From Isoetes taiwanensis (taxonomy: Eukaryota; Streptophyta; Lycopodiopsida; Isoetales; Isoetaceae), in contig JAJEKV010000025.1 of NCBI GenBank assembly GCA_021234155.1, positions 18,591,558 through 18,655,557 on the forward strand: a stretch of 64,000 bases of DNA, in the 5' to 3' direction. Shown piece after piece: positions 1-12,530 of the stretch. Below the pieces are notes generated by a model. It searched no databases and was not told where the DNA came from. It saw nothing but the letters and a program-made list of their open reading frames with translations. Numbering within the stretch: the stretch's first letter is position 1; every line of letters begins with the position of its first letter. The translations under genes and the position numbers were made by a program.

Positions 1-850
1 TCAGTATGCTTCGTTCAGTTACGTATTGTGCCTGCATCATTCCGTGTTAAATACGCAGTCCCTCATTGTTTGACCTTGCCATCATGGTATTATACAGTGG
101 CCCACCTTACATTTACAGCGCGTTCACGATGTCTTCTATATCCCGGGCATTCATTTAGCATATGATTTTCATCTTCACTTCCTATTTACAAATTAGCATA
201 TCAAGTCCTCTCTCTCTATTCTCGCCATCACTTTTCGATTCTTAGGTCATGGCTTCCATTCGAATCTTGCTAGGATATCATACGGCTTTTCCTATTAAAT
301 TATCACGATACATACATTGTCCCTCCTTTGTCCGGTTGAATCTTGTCATAAAAGCCATATTATTGTCTTGAGCCCGTGTGTTTTTGACCAGGCTTGCATT
401 AGCTTTATTTGCCATTCATCATTCCATTCTCCTTCACTAATAGGGTAAGCCGGGGTTCATCCCATTTTCTTGTCCACATTGCTACATCTCATCCATGTTG
501 CTCTCGATTATGTGGGCTTTTCGTAGATTCCTTGTCGATATTAAGCCTAACTTATTGAGTTTCCACACCGTGTTCTTATGAGATCGATGGTCTTTCCCAT
601 GCCTTTCCATTGGTTTTTACGCCCGGTCTCATATACTATAGTTGTTTGTGGTGTGATGGATTCGGCTTGGTCTGTTGTGCATTGCAGCAAATTCCTTCCT
701 TTTCATTTCTTCTCTGTCGAGACCAGTCCCAGACTCTGCTCTATATAGTTGTGTAGTTCGCGAGCCTCACTGCATGAACAAGCGCATTGATTTCGATTTA
801 TTATCGCGTTGAGAATTCGGCCATAGTAGGGTACAAGAAGAATTTTATCA
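1..850. other. Unassigned sequence left of LINE fragment
   Basis: I see no supported gene here. The stretch may include the 3' part of the decayed minus-strand LINE that is recognisable from 851 onward, but the expected C-terminal motifs could not be read. Composition is mixed, with no obvious repeats. Confidence 0.3.
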
Positions 851-1660
851 TCATCTCATGTAATAGCACCTTTCTTCATAGTGGAGAAGGCGATTCGCGA
901 TAGAATATTGAAGAGCCCATTGTCTCTTATGAAATAATAGCATAGTTACATAGTTTTGATTCCTAGGCACGTAAGTGAGAAAGTTTCTACACACCTTAGC
1001 TCTCCTAAGCACTAGCATAATGGTAGACCCATATTTGAAATTATAGTAAACAGGCTCTATCAAAGCCCAAACAGAAATTAAACTGCAGCGTGATCGATCC
1101 TTGGATCTGTGTGTAGAAACAATTGTTTGCATTGGATAAAGTGCTCTCCAATCAGCGGTCACACGCTTGGTGATACATTGTTCAGCATGTCCTTACAAAA
1201 TTCTACACCAAGGTACTTGAAGTTATCTACAACTTCAACTTCTTAGCTATCATAATGCGAGTTGGAATAGTGTGCAAGAGATTAGACTACTAAAACGGTC
1301 TTACGAGATTAACGCACAAACCTATGTTCTCAAAAATGTATAGAGTTTTAGCAAATGTTGTTGCATACTAGAGTTGTGTGTCATAAACAAAACATCATCG
1401 GCATACATACGGTTGTCCACAAGCAGTATATAGTGTATTATTCATATCACGGCGACCTTTACCATAGTGTCAAGCCATGCTTCTAATTGATCAATGTAAA
1501 GCCAGCAGTGTAGAAGATGAGGCAACCCGGGCATCTTTGCAATATTGCTCCTCATTTTGTGTATCGATGCTGGGAACTTGTGAGAACCTTTGAAAGTCCA
1601 TAATTGCATGGTAAAGATCTTGTAGAATCTCTGGCGCTTGCAATCCTTTGGCAAAGCTCT
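851..1660 (-). pseudogene. Decayed LINE reverse transcriptase fragment
   Basis: Minus-strand remains of a non-LTR retrotransposon polymerase. Visible pieces, in coding order, are YIDQLEAWL (about 1480-1510; compare the usual GLYIDxLE after the PLSPxLF box), the catalytic YADD box in MYADDVLFM at 1394-1405, VDNFKYLGVEF at about 1190-1233 (the FKYLG motif found after the RT palm in LINEs), and a 103-codon open stretch (851-1162) with WRALYPMQ, RSRCSLISVWALIEPVYYNFKYG and NRLLHYEE-like text matching the thumb/post-RT region of plant LINE proteins. Stops and frame changes separate these pieces, so it cannot encode an active enzyme as written. Endonuclease and the 3' end were not identified. Family recognition is from motif memory only. 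Confidence 0.72.
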
Positions 1661-3237
1661 CAAATTGCTATATTAAAAGTAGGTAAATTTGGAAGGAGAA
1701 TCTGCACAGCCATGAGCTCGAAGTAGTTAGAGGTTCAATTGTACAATCACAATCACTCTTAAAATCCGGCTCAATTCCTGATTATTTCTAAGGGTTCATT
1801 CTTTGAGAGGTGGTGAAGGGGCATGAAAAATGATTGTGCCCTAGCACCAAAATAAGCAAAGCGGGGTGCTTTAAGTGGACAAACCCATTAAGCATCGTCG
1901 CGCATGCTTTTGCAACCACCGACATACTTTACTAGATGAAGAAGCCATCAGCTATGATATTGATAATTTTTCTCGGATGAACGCATTCATGAGAGTTCAT
2001 GTCTGATATAACCATGTCATTGGCCTCATATTCATTCATTACGACTTTTCGTAGAGCAACCCAGGCATTTTGAATTCTCTTCGGTTGTCGATGTGCTACA
2101 CCAAGGCGCCATGGTGGATCTCCGTCATCCTTATATATAATATTCATCTGTAATTTGGGTGGCATACGCCTGAACATCTTATTTCCTACGGCGATGGCAG
2201 TCGAAAACGACTTTGGCGGCATAATGTTGTCATTTTCAGATGTCGTGAGCGAATCTATGTCTGGAGCTTGAACGCCGACATTCACTTGTTACGCTTTGAT
2301 CGTCCGGATATGCCATTGCATGAAATAAATAACAGAAATGGAGCTTGAGCACATAAATTAGCTTATTTGCAAAAGAGATAAAATTAGACAGTGAGTGAAG
2401 GTGGGTTTGATCTTGCATACTCATTGTTATAGGATAATAAATGTTGCCTACCCGATTTTTCGACCTCTAAGCCAATCCGTTTTTTGTCACATGTCTTACA
2501 TTCTTTTACGGGTGTTGACCTTTCTACTTACATTCTTATTTTTAGGCTACACATTTACCAAATTCTGTTTTAGGTGATATTAACCGGCATAATTTCATCA
2601 CAATTTAACATCGAATTCATACATTAAAATTTAACACGATAATTACATACGCCAAATTACATCGGAATTACTTAGAATATCAAATCACCATTGATTTAGA
2701 TTCAAAAGCTTACAAGACTTTAAAAGGCACATTCATTTCAAGAAACATTGATTCATATCGAGTTCATAGTAGTTCAAACAAGCGGCTTGTTGATTTGAAA
2801 ACTCTACAGAACAAAAAGAACACACGCCTATCTCTGCATTCCTTCGGATCACTTCTTCATGATTTGTTTCATCAACTCTTGTCTTTGAAATGCTTGGCAT
2901 CGACATTGCAATTAAAGCTAAGCTTGAGATGTCAACCTTGTCTACATTATTGTAAAGCGCCAACAAGGAATGTTGGATGGGCTCGGGCTTTACGAATGAA
3001 AACAAGGTGGTATAATTGTGTCTCTTGGATTTTCAAAAATGGCCTTTCTACAAGATCCGTTCACTAGTACGAAAAAGTGTGATTCTTGATCCACCAAACC
3101 GTTTACCACTTGTCAAGGCTAGATTGTAATAGGTTGATGTCTTCGATCTTCTAAATATATCTATTTTTAAGCATGCTATATATCGGGGTTTTCTAACCTA
3201 TTGTATGAGAAGTTTTTGTAACCTATTATAACTATAT
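1661..3237. other. Unassigned region with two unrecognised short ORFs
   Basis: Two minus-strand open stretches, 1932-2285 (117 codons) and 2733-3005 (90 codons, including CSFCSVEFSNQQAAC), do not match any family I know. The first lies upstream of the LINE RT remnant in coding direction and could be part of that element, but no endonuclease motif is visible. No promoter or splice structure supports either as a gene. Confidence 0.25.
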
Positions 3238-3239
3238 AC

Positions 3240-3490
3240 TACAAGAATTTAGCGGCAAAGCCCGGTTGATGTCTGATATGTGTGTAACCGTTAAAGCCGA
3301 AGAGAAAATAAGTAGGGGCGTATGCATAGTATGATATGATAATGATTTTGCGTGCCCGGGAATCGAACCCAGGTTACTCCACTGGTCGTTGCCCACGGTA
3401 GAGAACATGTCGGTTCTTGTAGGGGACGGTGCTCGTCTAGATCGTCGTCGGCGATGAGTGAAACGGAGGTTTTTTCTCTCTCTCTCTCTC
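3240..3490 (-). mobile_element. SINE-like element with tRNA-type B box
   Basis: On the minus strand the sequence contains a T-arm-like pol III B box, GGGTTCGATTCCCGGG (about 3355-3372), which fits the GGTTCRANNCC consensus. It is followed about 110 bp downstream by a small GC-rich fold and the tail AAATTCTTGTA ending near 3240. The same hairpin-plus-tail end occurs at three other places in the window, one of which (53.5 kb) also has a B-box-like sequence upstream. A convincing A box and a complete tRNA cloverleaf were not found, so this is not called a tRNA gene. The CT-rich run at 3476-3494 marks the approximate 5' side. Target duplication not identified. Confidence 0.5.
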
Positions 3491-3494
3491 TCTT

Positions 3495-4757
3495 TTTTAA
3501 ACTCAGATTACATAGTATGCTAAGGCCCATCATGAACTCTTGAGACTTGCGGTGGGCCCCTTCGGGCCAGGAAAGGGGCTCCCCCTTCCATTCCCAACAA
3601 AATGGAAGTTGGGAGTACATCTGCGGGAGCTTCATCAAAAGGCTGGGGGGATTTTGAAGGCGCAAAATGACTAAATCGGTCCGAATCACCCCCCACCAAT
3701 AGAGCATTAAAGCGGATGGGCGAGAATCCTTCTTTGCGGATTAGCGATGGCGAGTCTTGATTGTTCATCCGGTTTTGCGTTTCTTCTTCTGGGATGGCGG
3801 AAAGCTTCGTCCCAACTTCCATTCAGCGGTGGAATTGAGACCGTGGCACAACCAAAATGAATTCCGGCGACCAACTTCCATTTTGTGCACCTTATGGTGC
3901 TATGGGCTATGGAATGAAGGGAGATGATAGGACCTTTGTTTCAATTCAAAAGAATAAAAGAAGCAAAATAGTGGCACTAACATTTGCATTTAAATTCGCC
4001 TCTACTTGCTTGATCACGGATTCTAGCAGGGTTAAGGCGAATCGGTACATTTCGATTTCAGCCCAAAGTGGATTTTTCTATAGGAACCCAAATTCATGAA
4101 TTGCCCGGCCTAATCGGTGAGTTTTTCAAAATTTGTAGATCTTGAATTTTCTTAAGGAAATAGGTAGATTAAATTGACAAAAAACAAAACACTCATATTT
4201 TCCATGGCAATTAGCGGATTCTCGGCTTACATCCGGCCCAATTGATGGGTTTACGCATCCAAGTCATGGATTTCTAAACCCGGTCTATGAATCGGCTATC
4301 TTCTCTGAGAACCCAATTCCTTTAGCGGGTTTTTTTTTCTCAAGCAGGATATTTTTGTGTCTTAAGTTCAAAGTGTGCAACAAGCGAGCAAAATCTTAAA
4401 TTCATGCATTAGCTGGCCTTAGGAGCGATGATGTGCAACAAACGAACAAAAGCATAGCCCAATACATTCTTCTTGGGCTCACCTCTTCAAATAATAGGAA
4501 TACGGTTTATTCTTTCTTTTGCATTCATGCGGAGAAAAGACAAAGAAAGAGCCCACGAAGGCCTTAAATTCTATTCGTTTTTTCAATCGAGGGGGCGTCC
4601 TTTCCTTCGCCCGGCTGGACCGGTATCAGGCCAGCCTCAGGGTCACTGGAATTAAACCCCTTTCAAAAATCCCTTCCCCGATGCCTTCTGCTCCACAATC
4701 TGGCGAGGGTTCTTCCCTCTGCTTCCATGCAGGCTTGTCTTTGCAGTAAATCCGACC
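3495..4757. other. Unassigned region with an unrecognised 100-codon ORF
   Basis: A minus-strand ORF at 3520-3822 encodes 100 residues starting MEVGTKLSAIPEEE and is rich in P, S and R. I recognise no domain. Overlapping plus-strand ORFs are present. The stretch is comparatively rich in CGG and poor in CAG/CTG, similar to the altered copies of the copia repeats, so its sequence may not be fully reliable. Confidence 0.25.
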
Positions 4758-4836
4758 CATCAAGCCCTTTCATACAATCAACTTTCGTTTTTGTTTACAT
4801 CAAGCCCTTTCATACAATCAACTCTTTTTGTTTACT
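4758..4836. repeat. Two-copy 40-bp tandem duplication
   Basis: The unit CATCAAGCCCTTTCATACAA plus TCAACT (26 identical bases) followed by a T/G-rich spacer occurs at 4758-4797 and again at 4798-4836 with small changes in the spacer. No function is evident. Confidence 0.85.
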
Positions 4837-7800
4837 GTTTTTGCGATCAAAGCTATGAACCCAAGAGCAATTTTGTATATTTTGTGCATAGAATGAATCA
4901 AAAATTGGAAGCCCTTTCTTACTCTGCCAAAGCTTCTTCAAATTTGGGTTAATCGAGAATTTACTGTTGGAGCTTTTGTTTCTAAAGAGCAAAATTTGTT
5001 TAAAACAGCGGCTTAAAACCAAGATTGCATGCGGTAAGGAAGCCTTGATGGGTTCGTTGCAAAGGAAATTGGCCGTTTAGTTTTTTTGAGAAATCTATCT
5101 ACTTCCTTGAGCCTCGCATTGTAGGTCTTGAAGAGGCGGTGACACTCTTACTCTGACTGAGGTAGACCGGTTTTCAGCGAAGTGATGCACATCTGAGGCG
5201 AGAGGGGCATTCTTTCGGCACATCGAGTACCTACTAGTTAGTTTTGAGATACCTTGTCGGTTGCACATTCTTCGGCATGGCAATCACTTGAAAGGAACGC
5301 CTTCTCTGTCGGAAGACCTCACCCATACGGCTCGCACGCACGAAAGAAAAATTATGTCGGGTTCGTGAGGGCTCGCCCTCCCTGGCGGAAGTGGGCATTA
5401 TCTGAGAGGGGCGGGGCTATCATCCGAGATCATTGGCCACTTGATCCGTGGGCAATTTCTGTGTAGCCCTGTGCTTTGCGGTTCCATTTTAGTTTCGGTT
5501 TTGGTTTGGCTTTCAGCTTCTCCTTTTATTGTCTATATTGTTGTTTGACTTTGGGGCATAGCCAGGGATTCTGCTTGGGCTTATGCCCAGCTGCTTTTGT
5601 TCTCAGTATGGTGATTTGTTAGGGGGCTCAGCCCCCGAGTTCTGTTAGGGCTCATGCCCTCTTCTTATGTTCTGGTCCCATAACCCGATTGGGTTCAGTG
5701 GGCGTTAAAATTTCTTCCTTCCTTCCTTCCTTCTAAGGAAATTCAAAAATTTCCATGATAAATACACCAATTAGGTTCAAAATCTACAAATTTATTTAAA
5801 AGAGGCCTACAAATTCATTGGGAAAACACCCTAAAAATCATAGAGCGGAAAAAATGGTTTTCTTGAATGGGTTTCTTGGCGACGAGCATGTGATTCAGTA
5901 GCAGTAACAACTCTATTCAATCAGCGATCGAGAAAAAAAAAGGACTATCGGTAGGATTTGCCCATGAGCATACATAACTCCCGGTCAAAGCTCCCAACTA
6001 ATCCTCAAAGCGTCCCTTGGAACCCTTTCCGATGCCAAATGTAATCTTTTTAGGTTTTTGCCTGAGAAATATTTATTTTTGAATTTTTTTGCGGGAAAAT
6101 CACTTTTTTTTTTTTTTTCCTACTAGTTATCTCTAATATATAATTGTAATATGGGAGGTAAAGAGGCTGACTTCGTGTGTGTTTTATGGAAAATTATGAT
6201 ATAAATTGGACGCGTGTGGCGCTGTATAAAAGTTTGGAAAGTGGTAGTGTTTTCTAGAAGTTTGAGCATGTGGTAGGGTTTCATGTGAGCATCTGTTAGA
6301 AGTTTTAAGTCGACTTCTCCAAGTTTCTAGCTTTGTTCTTGTCGTCATATATAAAGGGGAAGTCGGATGTTCAGATTGAATTGCGATCGTGGCGTCTAAC
6401 ATCGGTAGCGGTCATAGTTATATAGTATGGGCGTGGCGTCAAGTTAGATTTGTAGGGCCGGAGGTAGTTTTAGGAAATTTTGGACTTCTTGGATGGTGGA
6501 GCGATTTCTTGCGGGTTAGGAAGCTTCAACCTATATTTCTGCTTAAATCAACAGCGAGTTGTGGTGGCTATGTCTTAGGCGTTCGGGTTTAGATTCAAAA
6601 CAAAGTACCTTCTCCGGCTTTTAAAACTTGAAGGTATTTATGCATTAAACTTGCTAACAAAAAGCATCGGTATATTATCTCCTTGAAGCAATAGCACACT
6701 AGGTGACTACACTACCGTAAACCTCTTGCATAAGCGGCAATACGTGTCGGTCTCGGATAAGATTCTAACCGCGATACAACTATTATACCCGGGGCTAGAC
6801 AACAATGCGGCGAAGGGCATGCTTGAATAGTATTCTCGATCGATTGTTCTTCGTTTGGAAACAAATAATGGAACACCTCGAGAGATTGAAGATTTAGTCT
6901 TTGAGTCATCACTAGGTAATGAGAAATGCTCAAACTTCTTCCAACCCGACTTCTTGCATATCTCATCCACCCCTTAGGAGGTGTAGTTTATAGGCACGGT
7001 AAAAGATCTTTTCTATTATTAAATAGCGAACTCTTTTCTATCCTAAAACTTGAAAGTTAATTGATCATCAATCGGGAATACAAATAATAACCATACCGGC
7101 CGGTTTCAATCCTTTTCTCTTTTGCGAGTCCATGCGGACACTATTACTACTTCCTTAAAAAGTGCTCTGTTGTATCCATTCGGCCGAGATTCTTTGCATA
7201 CTTTGTCATTGTTCCACGCATAACATCATGCGGTGTAAAAAATAGCGGATGCATCGGAAAATCGACTCTTGCATTGTACACGATCATATCTGTTGGGATA
7301 ATAATAGCGACCATCTTGAGAGTCCATATAGTTTGTCCATTAATAGAAAATACCTTTATAGCTGGTGACCTTTGTTTGCACAATAGTGATGTCATTTTTG
7401 AATCTTTATTTCTTTGCGATTCAGTCGAGGAGATGTGTGTCAAGTTTATATTTTTTTAACATAGCAAGGAAATTCTATGCTAAGAGACCACTAACATTTA
7501 GAACCCAATACCATTCAATATGTCCACAAAAGGCTCGTTAGGAGAAACCCCCACGATGATAAAGGAGTCACAACCTCGGAGAGAATACTTAAGGGGCGAC
7601 ATCTTTCTCATCTCAAGACTTATAGGGCAGCTATGTATATTGACAAGCTGCAATTTCATGGTACATCCTGCCTCAATTCGCTTAGAAGCTGTTGCACATC
7701 ATTCCTACTCTGTGGTGGCGCTAATGGTGGCAGTCTCAGCTGTGTGTACTTCTATACATAAAGTATTCAATTGTAACATATCAAATTATCGAATGGTATG

Positions 7801-8994
7801 GTAGTTATCATGACCTTTAGGAATCTTTGTTGCAATTGTAATGTGAACACAATTGGTGATGGTAATTTCAGCTATAAGGAGAAGTTTAACGAGTAAGTCT
7901 CACTATATGTGAGGTAAATCTTAAGCGGAGAGCTAAAACTAGCATTTTATAAAGCTGGTTGTTAAATTACCATGTTTCATAATATATCGATGTAATTCTA
8001 TACTTGCGAGAAAGGATTTCTTGTCAAAATAGCGGGTTACTAACCCTCAAGAGCAAAACAAGACTCCTTCTAACCCTCAAGAGCTTTGCCTGTGGACCAA
8101 ATGGATCGTTATGTCAATGCTGCATTACACTGGTGAGCAGGAAGTTTTGGAACAAGCAATCACTGTACCATGCTAAGTCATCCATTTTTAATGTTTGGAC
8201 TATCATAGAATTAAGCGTCCAATTTTGCAAATTGGAGTTAAATGATACGAATAGGATGCGGTTTGTATTGGATTATTGGTTGATCGGTTTCGTGGGTTGG
8301 CTTCACTGACCCCTATTTGCATGTGGGGAAAGGCGACACAGCTTTTATTGATCTGGCGATGCATGCATCATTCATTGGCATTTGGTTGAAAAGCATCGGA
8401 CCAGCCCTTTAAGTCACAACCATAATTTGGAGCTTATGCTTAATTTAATAATAAGTTATATCATTTGGTAAGAACAAAAATTGTTTAGGATTCTACTTTC
8501 ACAGTCATTTATAAAGTGCTGAAAGGTTTCTTTCTTCTCTTTATAGATCGAAAATGCATCTCCTAAAGATGAAATTAGAGGGAGCTTTGAATGGCGCCAG
8601 TTTTTACTATTTTCTGACAAAATACTTACCGTGGATTGGGGCACTTTAGACACTTAATTCCTTGTTGGGAGGGCATTCATACGCAAGGCTTTGGTAATTT
8701 GTTTCTATTGAGGCATTGCAGGAATTAGTCGTCTTCGTTTGAATCTATGGTGTTTTCCTTGAGAAATCCCGTATCACTATGCTGGTAGTTTCGTAAAAGG
8801 ATTTTAGCATGCTTTTGATCACTAAATGACATGGAGAGACATCATAAGGAAGCCAAGATCTAAAACTTCGCCCACATAATCATTTCGGATGCCTTGATGA
8901 GGATAATAGTTGTCCGCGGTGAAAAGAGTAAAGGTATGCACATCACATTGGATTACACGTTAATCCTTTGTTAATTAAGAAGCTACAAATATAT
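4837..8994. other. Long stretch without a supported gene
   Basis: Only short ORFs without recognisable domains. A TATA-like CATATATAAAGGGG lies at about 6345-6358, followed by sequence that could be a 5' leader, so an LTR or solo LTR is possible here, but I could not find matching ends, a primer-binding site or downstream coding motifs. A (TTCC)n microsatellite lies near 5715-5732 and a T-run near 6100-6118. Confidence 0.3.
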
Positions 8995-9062
8995 AGTCCC
9001 ATTTCAGGAAATTGTAAATAACATTTGAAGTCCCATTTCAGGAAATTGTAAATAACATTTGA
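8995..9062. repeat. Two-copy 34-bp tandem duplication
   Basis: A 34-bp unit starting AGTCCCATTTCAGGAAATTG occurs at 8995-9028 and again at 9029-9062 with no difference seen between the copies. It is a recent local duplication with no evident function. Confidence 0.92.
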
Positions 9063-10047
9063 GATCTGTCAATGTAAATACTTGGTTGAGATCGTCTAAT
9101 GTTTAGTTGGGATCTGTGTAATATGTCGGGAAAGAAGCTAAAAGATTGTAGACTTTTGAATGGTAAGCTAAAACATTTTGGGCATTGTCCATGTCCCTAT
9201 CAAGTGTGGATTTGTCCCCTTGGTGAACAAACGATAAAAGTGTGGATTTAGTTTCTACTGATGATATATTCGAGAAGTTGTTCATTAGTTAATCATGCAC
9301 ATCTTTTGCCGAATAAATAGTTGGTCATGATTGATTATTTTTTGTGTTTGCTCAAGTTTGAAACCATAAAATGCAATTTGATGTCTCAAAAGGGTCATAG
9401 AAGGGTGGTACGCAAGTCTTTATGTTCAACAAATGTCTAATTGGTATCATGTACTATGGGTTTGCCATACAGGTTACCATCAAATTATGTAACAAATGGC
9501 AGGGAACATACCATCCAATTGTTCGGAGTAAATGATTTCAGTTTCCTATGGTTTTAAAGTCAAATTCGACAACCCTTTAAGCTATCGTACGTTCCATTCA
9601 TTCTGTTGTGTTTTTATCAATATAGGCAAAAGATTATTGGTGTTATGTTAGATGTTGGATCTCAAGTCAAGATATTCATAATGAGGGACTACTTTTGGGT
9701 TAAGAACGTGGTCGATCGTTGTGGTTGATTATTGTGGTAACTATGTTATTATCCTTGCCTCTACATCAAGACCCGATACTACAAAGGGGAAGGAACCCAT
9801 AGACACAAGTGAGAAATCACGAAGTATGCAATAGACATGAAACAAACATAAATCAAGAAGCACAAAAGCATGCCCATCCAAACACGTGCATTCATTATAG
9901 ATATGTAAATATCACACTTCAAAGCAATTGAAAACTCTAACATGTGTTACCAATCTCACAAACCGAATAGCTAATGAAAAATCGTCTTAAATCTCTCACA
10001 CACATAAGCACCCACTAAAAAGACCAAACTATAAAAACAACAAACTA
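9063..10047. other. No supported feature
   Basis: AT-rich sequence with only short ORFs. I see no domain, repeat or regulatory signal that I can support. Confidence 0.3.
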
Positions 10048-10085
10048 GCGGCGGCGACTGCCGCCGCGACAAATTCTTGTATATA
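10048..10085 (+). repeat. GC hairpin plus AAATTCTTGTA terminus, copy 2
   Basis: Perfect 8-bp stem GCGGCGGC / GCCGCCGC (10048-10055 and 10060-10067) with a GACT loop, then GACAAATTCTTGTATATATA. The same hairpin-plus-AAATTCTTGTA arrangement is at about 3240 and 53520 (minus) and 17859 (plus). It looks like the 3' end of a short non-autonomous element, either SINE-like or Helitron-like. No B box was seen upstream of this copy. It directly abuts the left 96-bp direct repeat. Confidence 0.6.
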
Positions 10086-10087
10086 TA

Positions 10088-10183
10088 ATAATAATAATAT
10101 AAGATTACTAGCTGCCTTTTTTGGAATTATAGATATCTATCTTTCCGGCATGAATTTAGAGTAAATTTGAGTGCTAGCTATGT
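10088..10183 (+). repeat. 96-bp direct repeat, left copy
   Basis: This segment, starting ATAATAATAATATAAGATTA and ending GTGCTAGCTATGT, is repeated in the same orientation at 12531-12626. The pair lies outside the 24-bp inverted repeats that bound the 10.33-12.50 kb LRR-fragment segment. It could be a pair of short terminal repeats or the result of a segmental duplication. Confidence 0.92.
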
Positions 10184-11399
10184 ACTAGGTAATTGCCGGG
10201 AGGAGGGGCATTCCAGCTATAAAAAGACGCCGGCCCGTAAGCAGCGATTACTGGCGGCGGGGAAGCGAGTCGCCCCCAGTTCTAACGGCGCAGCCGTACC
10301 TATGCCAGAATGCCGACTCATAACAGTCTGGGGCGTAATGACCAGTACCTTTAAATTTCCACTTCTCTGCTTTGATCCGACAGATCGTGTCTGCTTCTCT
10401 GCTTCTCTGCTGGCCAGATGAAATTTCATTGTTAATCTTCAAAAAAACAGTTGGTTTATGTGATGAGGAGGATAACCCCTCCCTTGAGTGGGTTATGCAA
10501 AATAACCCACAGTAGGCCCAAGGCAGTGGGTTGGCCTCCCTAAAGGTAACCTTAACCGATGCTTGGCAGATTAAGTGGAAAATTTCAAAGAAAGGCCATA
10601 GCAGGCAATACCATTTGCTCTGCTCTATGCCATGAATGATTTTTGATGAATCTGCAGCTGCTGTGGTGCAATGCTAACAATCTCCTCGGCAGCCTGTGCA
10701 GAAGAAGAATCTAGCAGAAAAGATGATTCCTCAGCAGCCCCAATTCCAATTCCGGCAATCAGTCCTTTGGAAGACCTCATTTAGTAGAGCTGATTCAGTG
10801 CAGGCTGCAAAATGTTAAACAAAACCCAACCTATTCTTTGGCCAAGAAATAATCCTCTTGAATCATTGGAAGGCCCTTGAGCTGCAAAAGCTTGACCTGA
10901 CCCTAAATTTAACAAAGTTTCAAAGCCAAGCCGAGCCGCAATACTCCTAATCCGGACTTTCTTACCGGATCAGGCATCCCGCGATATCTTTGCAAAGCCT
11001 GCGAAGAAGAAGAATTAGCTAAAGCACCAAACAGAGCTCCGGCTATGGTTTTTGCCCTATATTTCGACATTTTCCTGCGATTTAAGCGTGGAAGAAACTG
11101 GCAGAATGGCATGCCAGCCTGCTTCTGGTGGTGGTGGAGAAGGTTTGCAGTGCCGGAACTCCTAGACCCCATCGCAGAACCCCAGACATCCCCATCGCAA
11201 TGGAGCAACAGAATATTCGATGATTATGGCATATTCGAAAAGTTATTGCAATAATCACACGAATATTCTTCAAAAAGCGAATATTTTGAAGGTTATGCAA
11301 TATAACCTTCCTTGGATCGGACGGTGGGCAACGGCTGGATTAATTTAATCTGCAAGGGCACGTGGTTAAGATTTAAGGAACTTGTTACCCGAAAAATCT

Positions 11400-11860
11400 A
11401 CATGGGTCAAATTCCTGCAGCTATTCAACAAGCCCTTTGGAAGTGCACCAGATAACTGATTATCGGACAAATCCAAAAATTCAAGGCTGCAGCTACTGTT
11501 AATCAAATAAAGTCTGACAGATTCCCTGTAAATCTGTTGCTTTGCAGAGACAGATTGCGAAGCGCTGTGAGGTCAGCTGGACTCCATCCTTGAATTGAAC
11601 CCTGAAGAAGAGCTCCGGCAAAGGTTAATCTCTATTACACGAGAATTGGAGCAGGTAATTCCTTGCCAGGCACAAGGGGATAATTCGTTAGCCCATTTGG
11701 AAAAAATCTGTTGTGGGTCATCTGTAACACAATTTCTCAGGCTGAGCAAGGATTTCTTGTCCGATTCTAACAAATTTGATAAGCCAGGCTGCGCCTGCAA
11801 GAGAACAAAATCCCAAAAACAAAAATATGACTATCAGTCTGTTTCCAAACCAGTTTCCAT
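11400..11860 (-). pseudogene. LRR receptor-type gene fragments
   Basis: Minus-strand remains of a plant leucine-rich-repeat receptor kinase or receptor-like protein. The clearest part is the N-terminal cap (LRRNT_2 type): LLESDKKSLLSLRNCVTDD, then PCAWQGITC and VIEINL, within 11573-11800. Just upstream in another frame there is a signal-peptide-like run, LIVIFLFLGFCSLAGAA. Further downstream, around 11400-11540, LRR text appears: LSLQSNRFTGNLSDF and SLEFLDLSDNQLSGALP, in shifting frames. The distance between cap and repeats is far too short for a full ectodomain, and no kinase domain is seen, so this is an internally deleted, frameshifted pseudogene. Some of the frame shifts could be sequence error. 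It lies inside the inverted-repeat-bounded segment. Confidence 0.75.
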
Positions 11861-12075
11861 TGCAGCAAATTGTATGCGGCCTTCTGCCCAATACGCCTCA
11901 TCGATCAATGAAATGGGTTTAACTGCCCAGATGAAATTTCTTTGTTAAATCTTCAAAAACACGGTTGGTTTATGTAATCTTCCAAGCTTAAGAAGCAACC
12001 GCAGTGATGAACTGACCGGAGATGGAAACTGGTTATAACTGAAGCCTTCAATAGCTTGGTCTGCCCTGCTCTTGC

Positions 12076-12325
12076 CCTGTTTTAAACCTACTCAAATAAA
12101 AAATCATGACAAAGTGGCATGTCTGCGCCTCTGCGCCTCAGATCCGGTAAGCTCATCTGTCTACAAGCTTCTAGAGGCGCCTCAGATCCCGTGAGCTCAT
12201 CTGCAAGGAAAAACTTGCCACAGAAAGCTCTGCCCTGTTTTAAACCTACTCAAATAAAAAACCATGACAAAGTGGCGTGTTCGTCTGCACCTCTGCAGCT
12301 CAGATCCGGTAAGCTCATCTGCAAG
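12076..12325. repeat. Local repeat cluster
   Basis: A roughly 45-bp stretch beginning CCTGTTTTAAACCTACTCAA occurs at about 12076 and 12233, and CAGATCCGGTAAGCTCATCTG-like text occurs three times (about 12138, 12182 with changes, and 12299). These imply at least one duplication of about 157 bp plus further partial copies. No coding function is evident. Confidence 0.8.
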
Positions 12326-12530
12326 GAAAAACTCTACAAGCTTCTCTGCCACAGAAAAGCTCTACCAGCAATCTCCGGCAAAGTCTGCAAAAAAAGCTCT
12401 GTAGGAGAGACAAGCGGCGCCGCTCCGCAGAACCCGGACAAAATTACATCATATAATTTTAACATAATAATGGCGTAATTTAAAGGTACTGGTCATTACG
12501 TTTTTGGAATTATGTATGTTTCTCAGGCAG

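Larger units (their letters stand above)
10334..12500. mobile_element. 2.17-kb segment bounded by 24-bp perfect inverted repeats
   Basis: CGTAATGACCAGTACCTTTA plus AATT (10334-10357) recurs as its exact reverse complement at 12477-12500. The interior carries LRR receptor-type gene fragments (about 11400-11860), a second short direct repeat around CAGATGAAATTTC...GTTGGTTTATGT (10413-10461 and about 11929-11974), and a small repeat cluster at 12.08-12.33 kb. The inverted repeats look like terminal inverted repeats of a non-autonomous, gene-fragment-carrying DNA element, but the bases immediately outside (GGGG versus TTTTT) give no target duplication, and no transposase is present. The alternative is an inverted duplication made during rearrangement. 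Confidence 0.55.

Noticed and set aside
3340-3440. A tRNA gene on the minus strand
   Set aside because: Only the T-arm/B-box part is tRNA-like; no acceptor pairing, D-arm or anticodon loop could be fitted.
6184-6600. A second LTR with TATA box at about 6346
   Set aside because: TATA-like sequence alone; no PBS, polypurine tract, paired repeat or coding text found nearby.
10334-12500. Assignment of the inverted-repeat segment to hAT or Mutator
   Set aside because: No 8- or 9-bp target duplication outside the 24-bp repeats and no matching terminal consensus.
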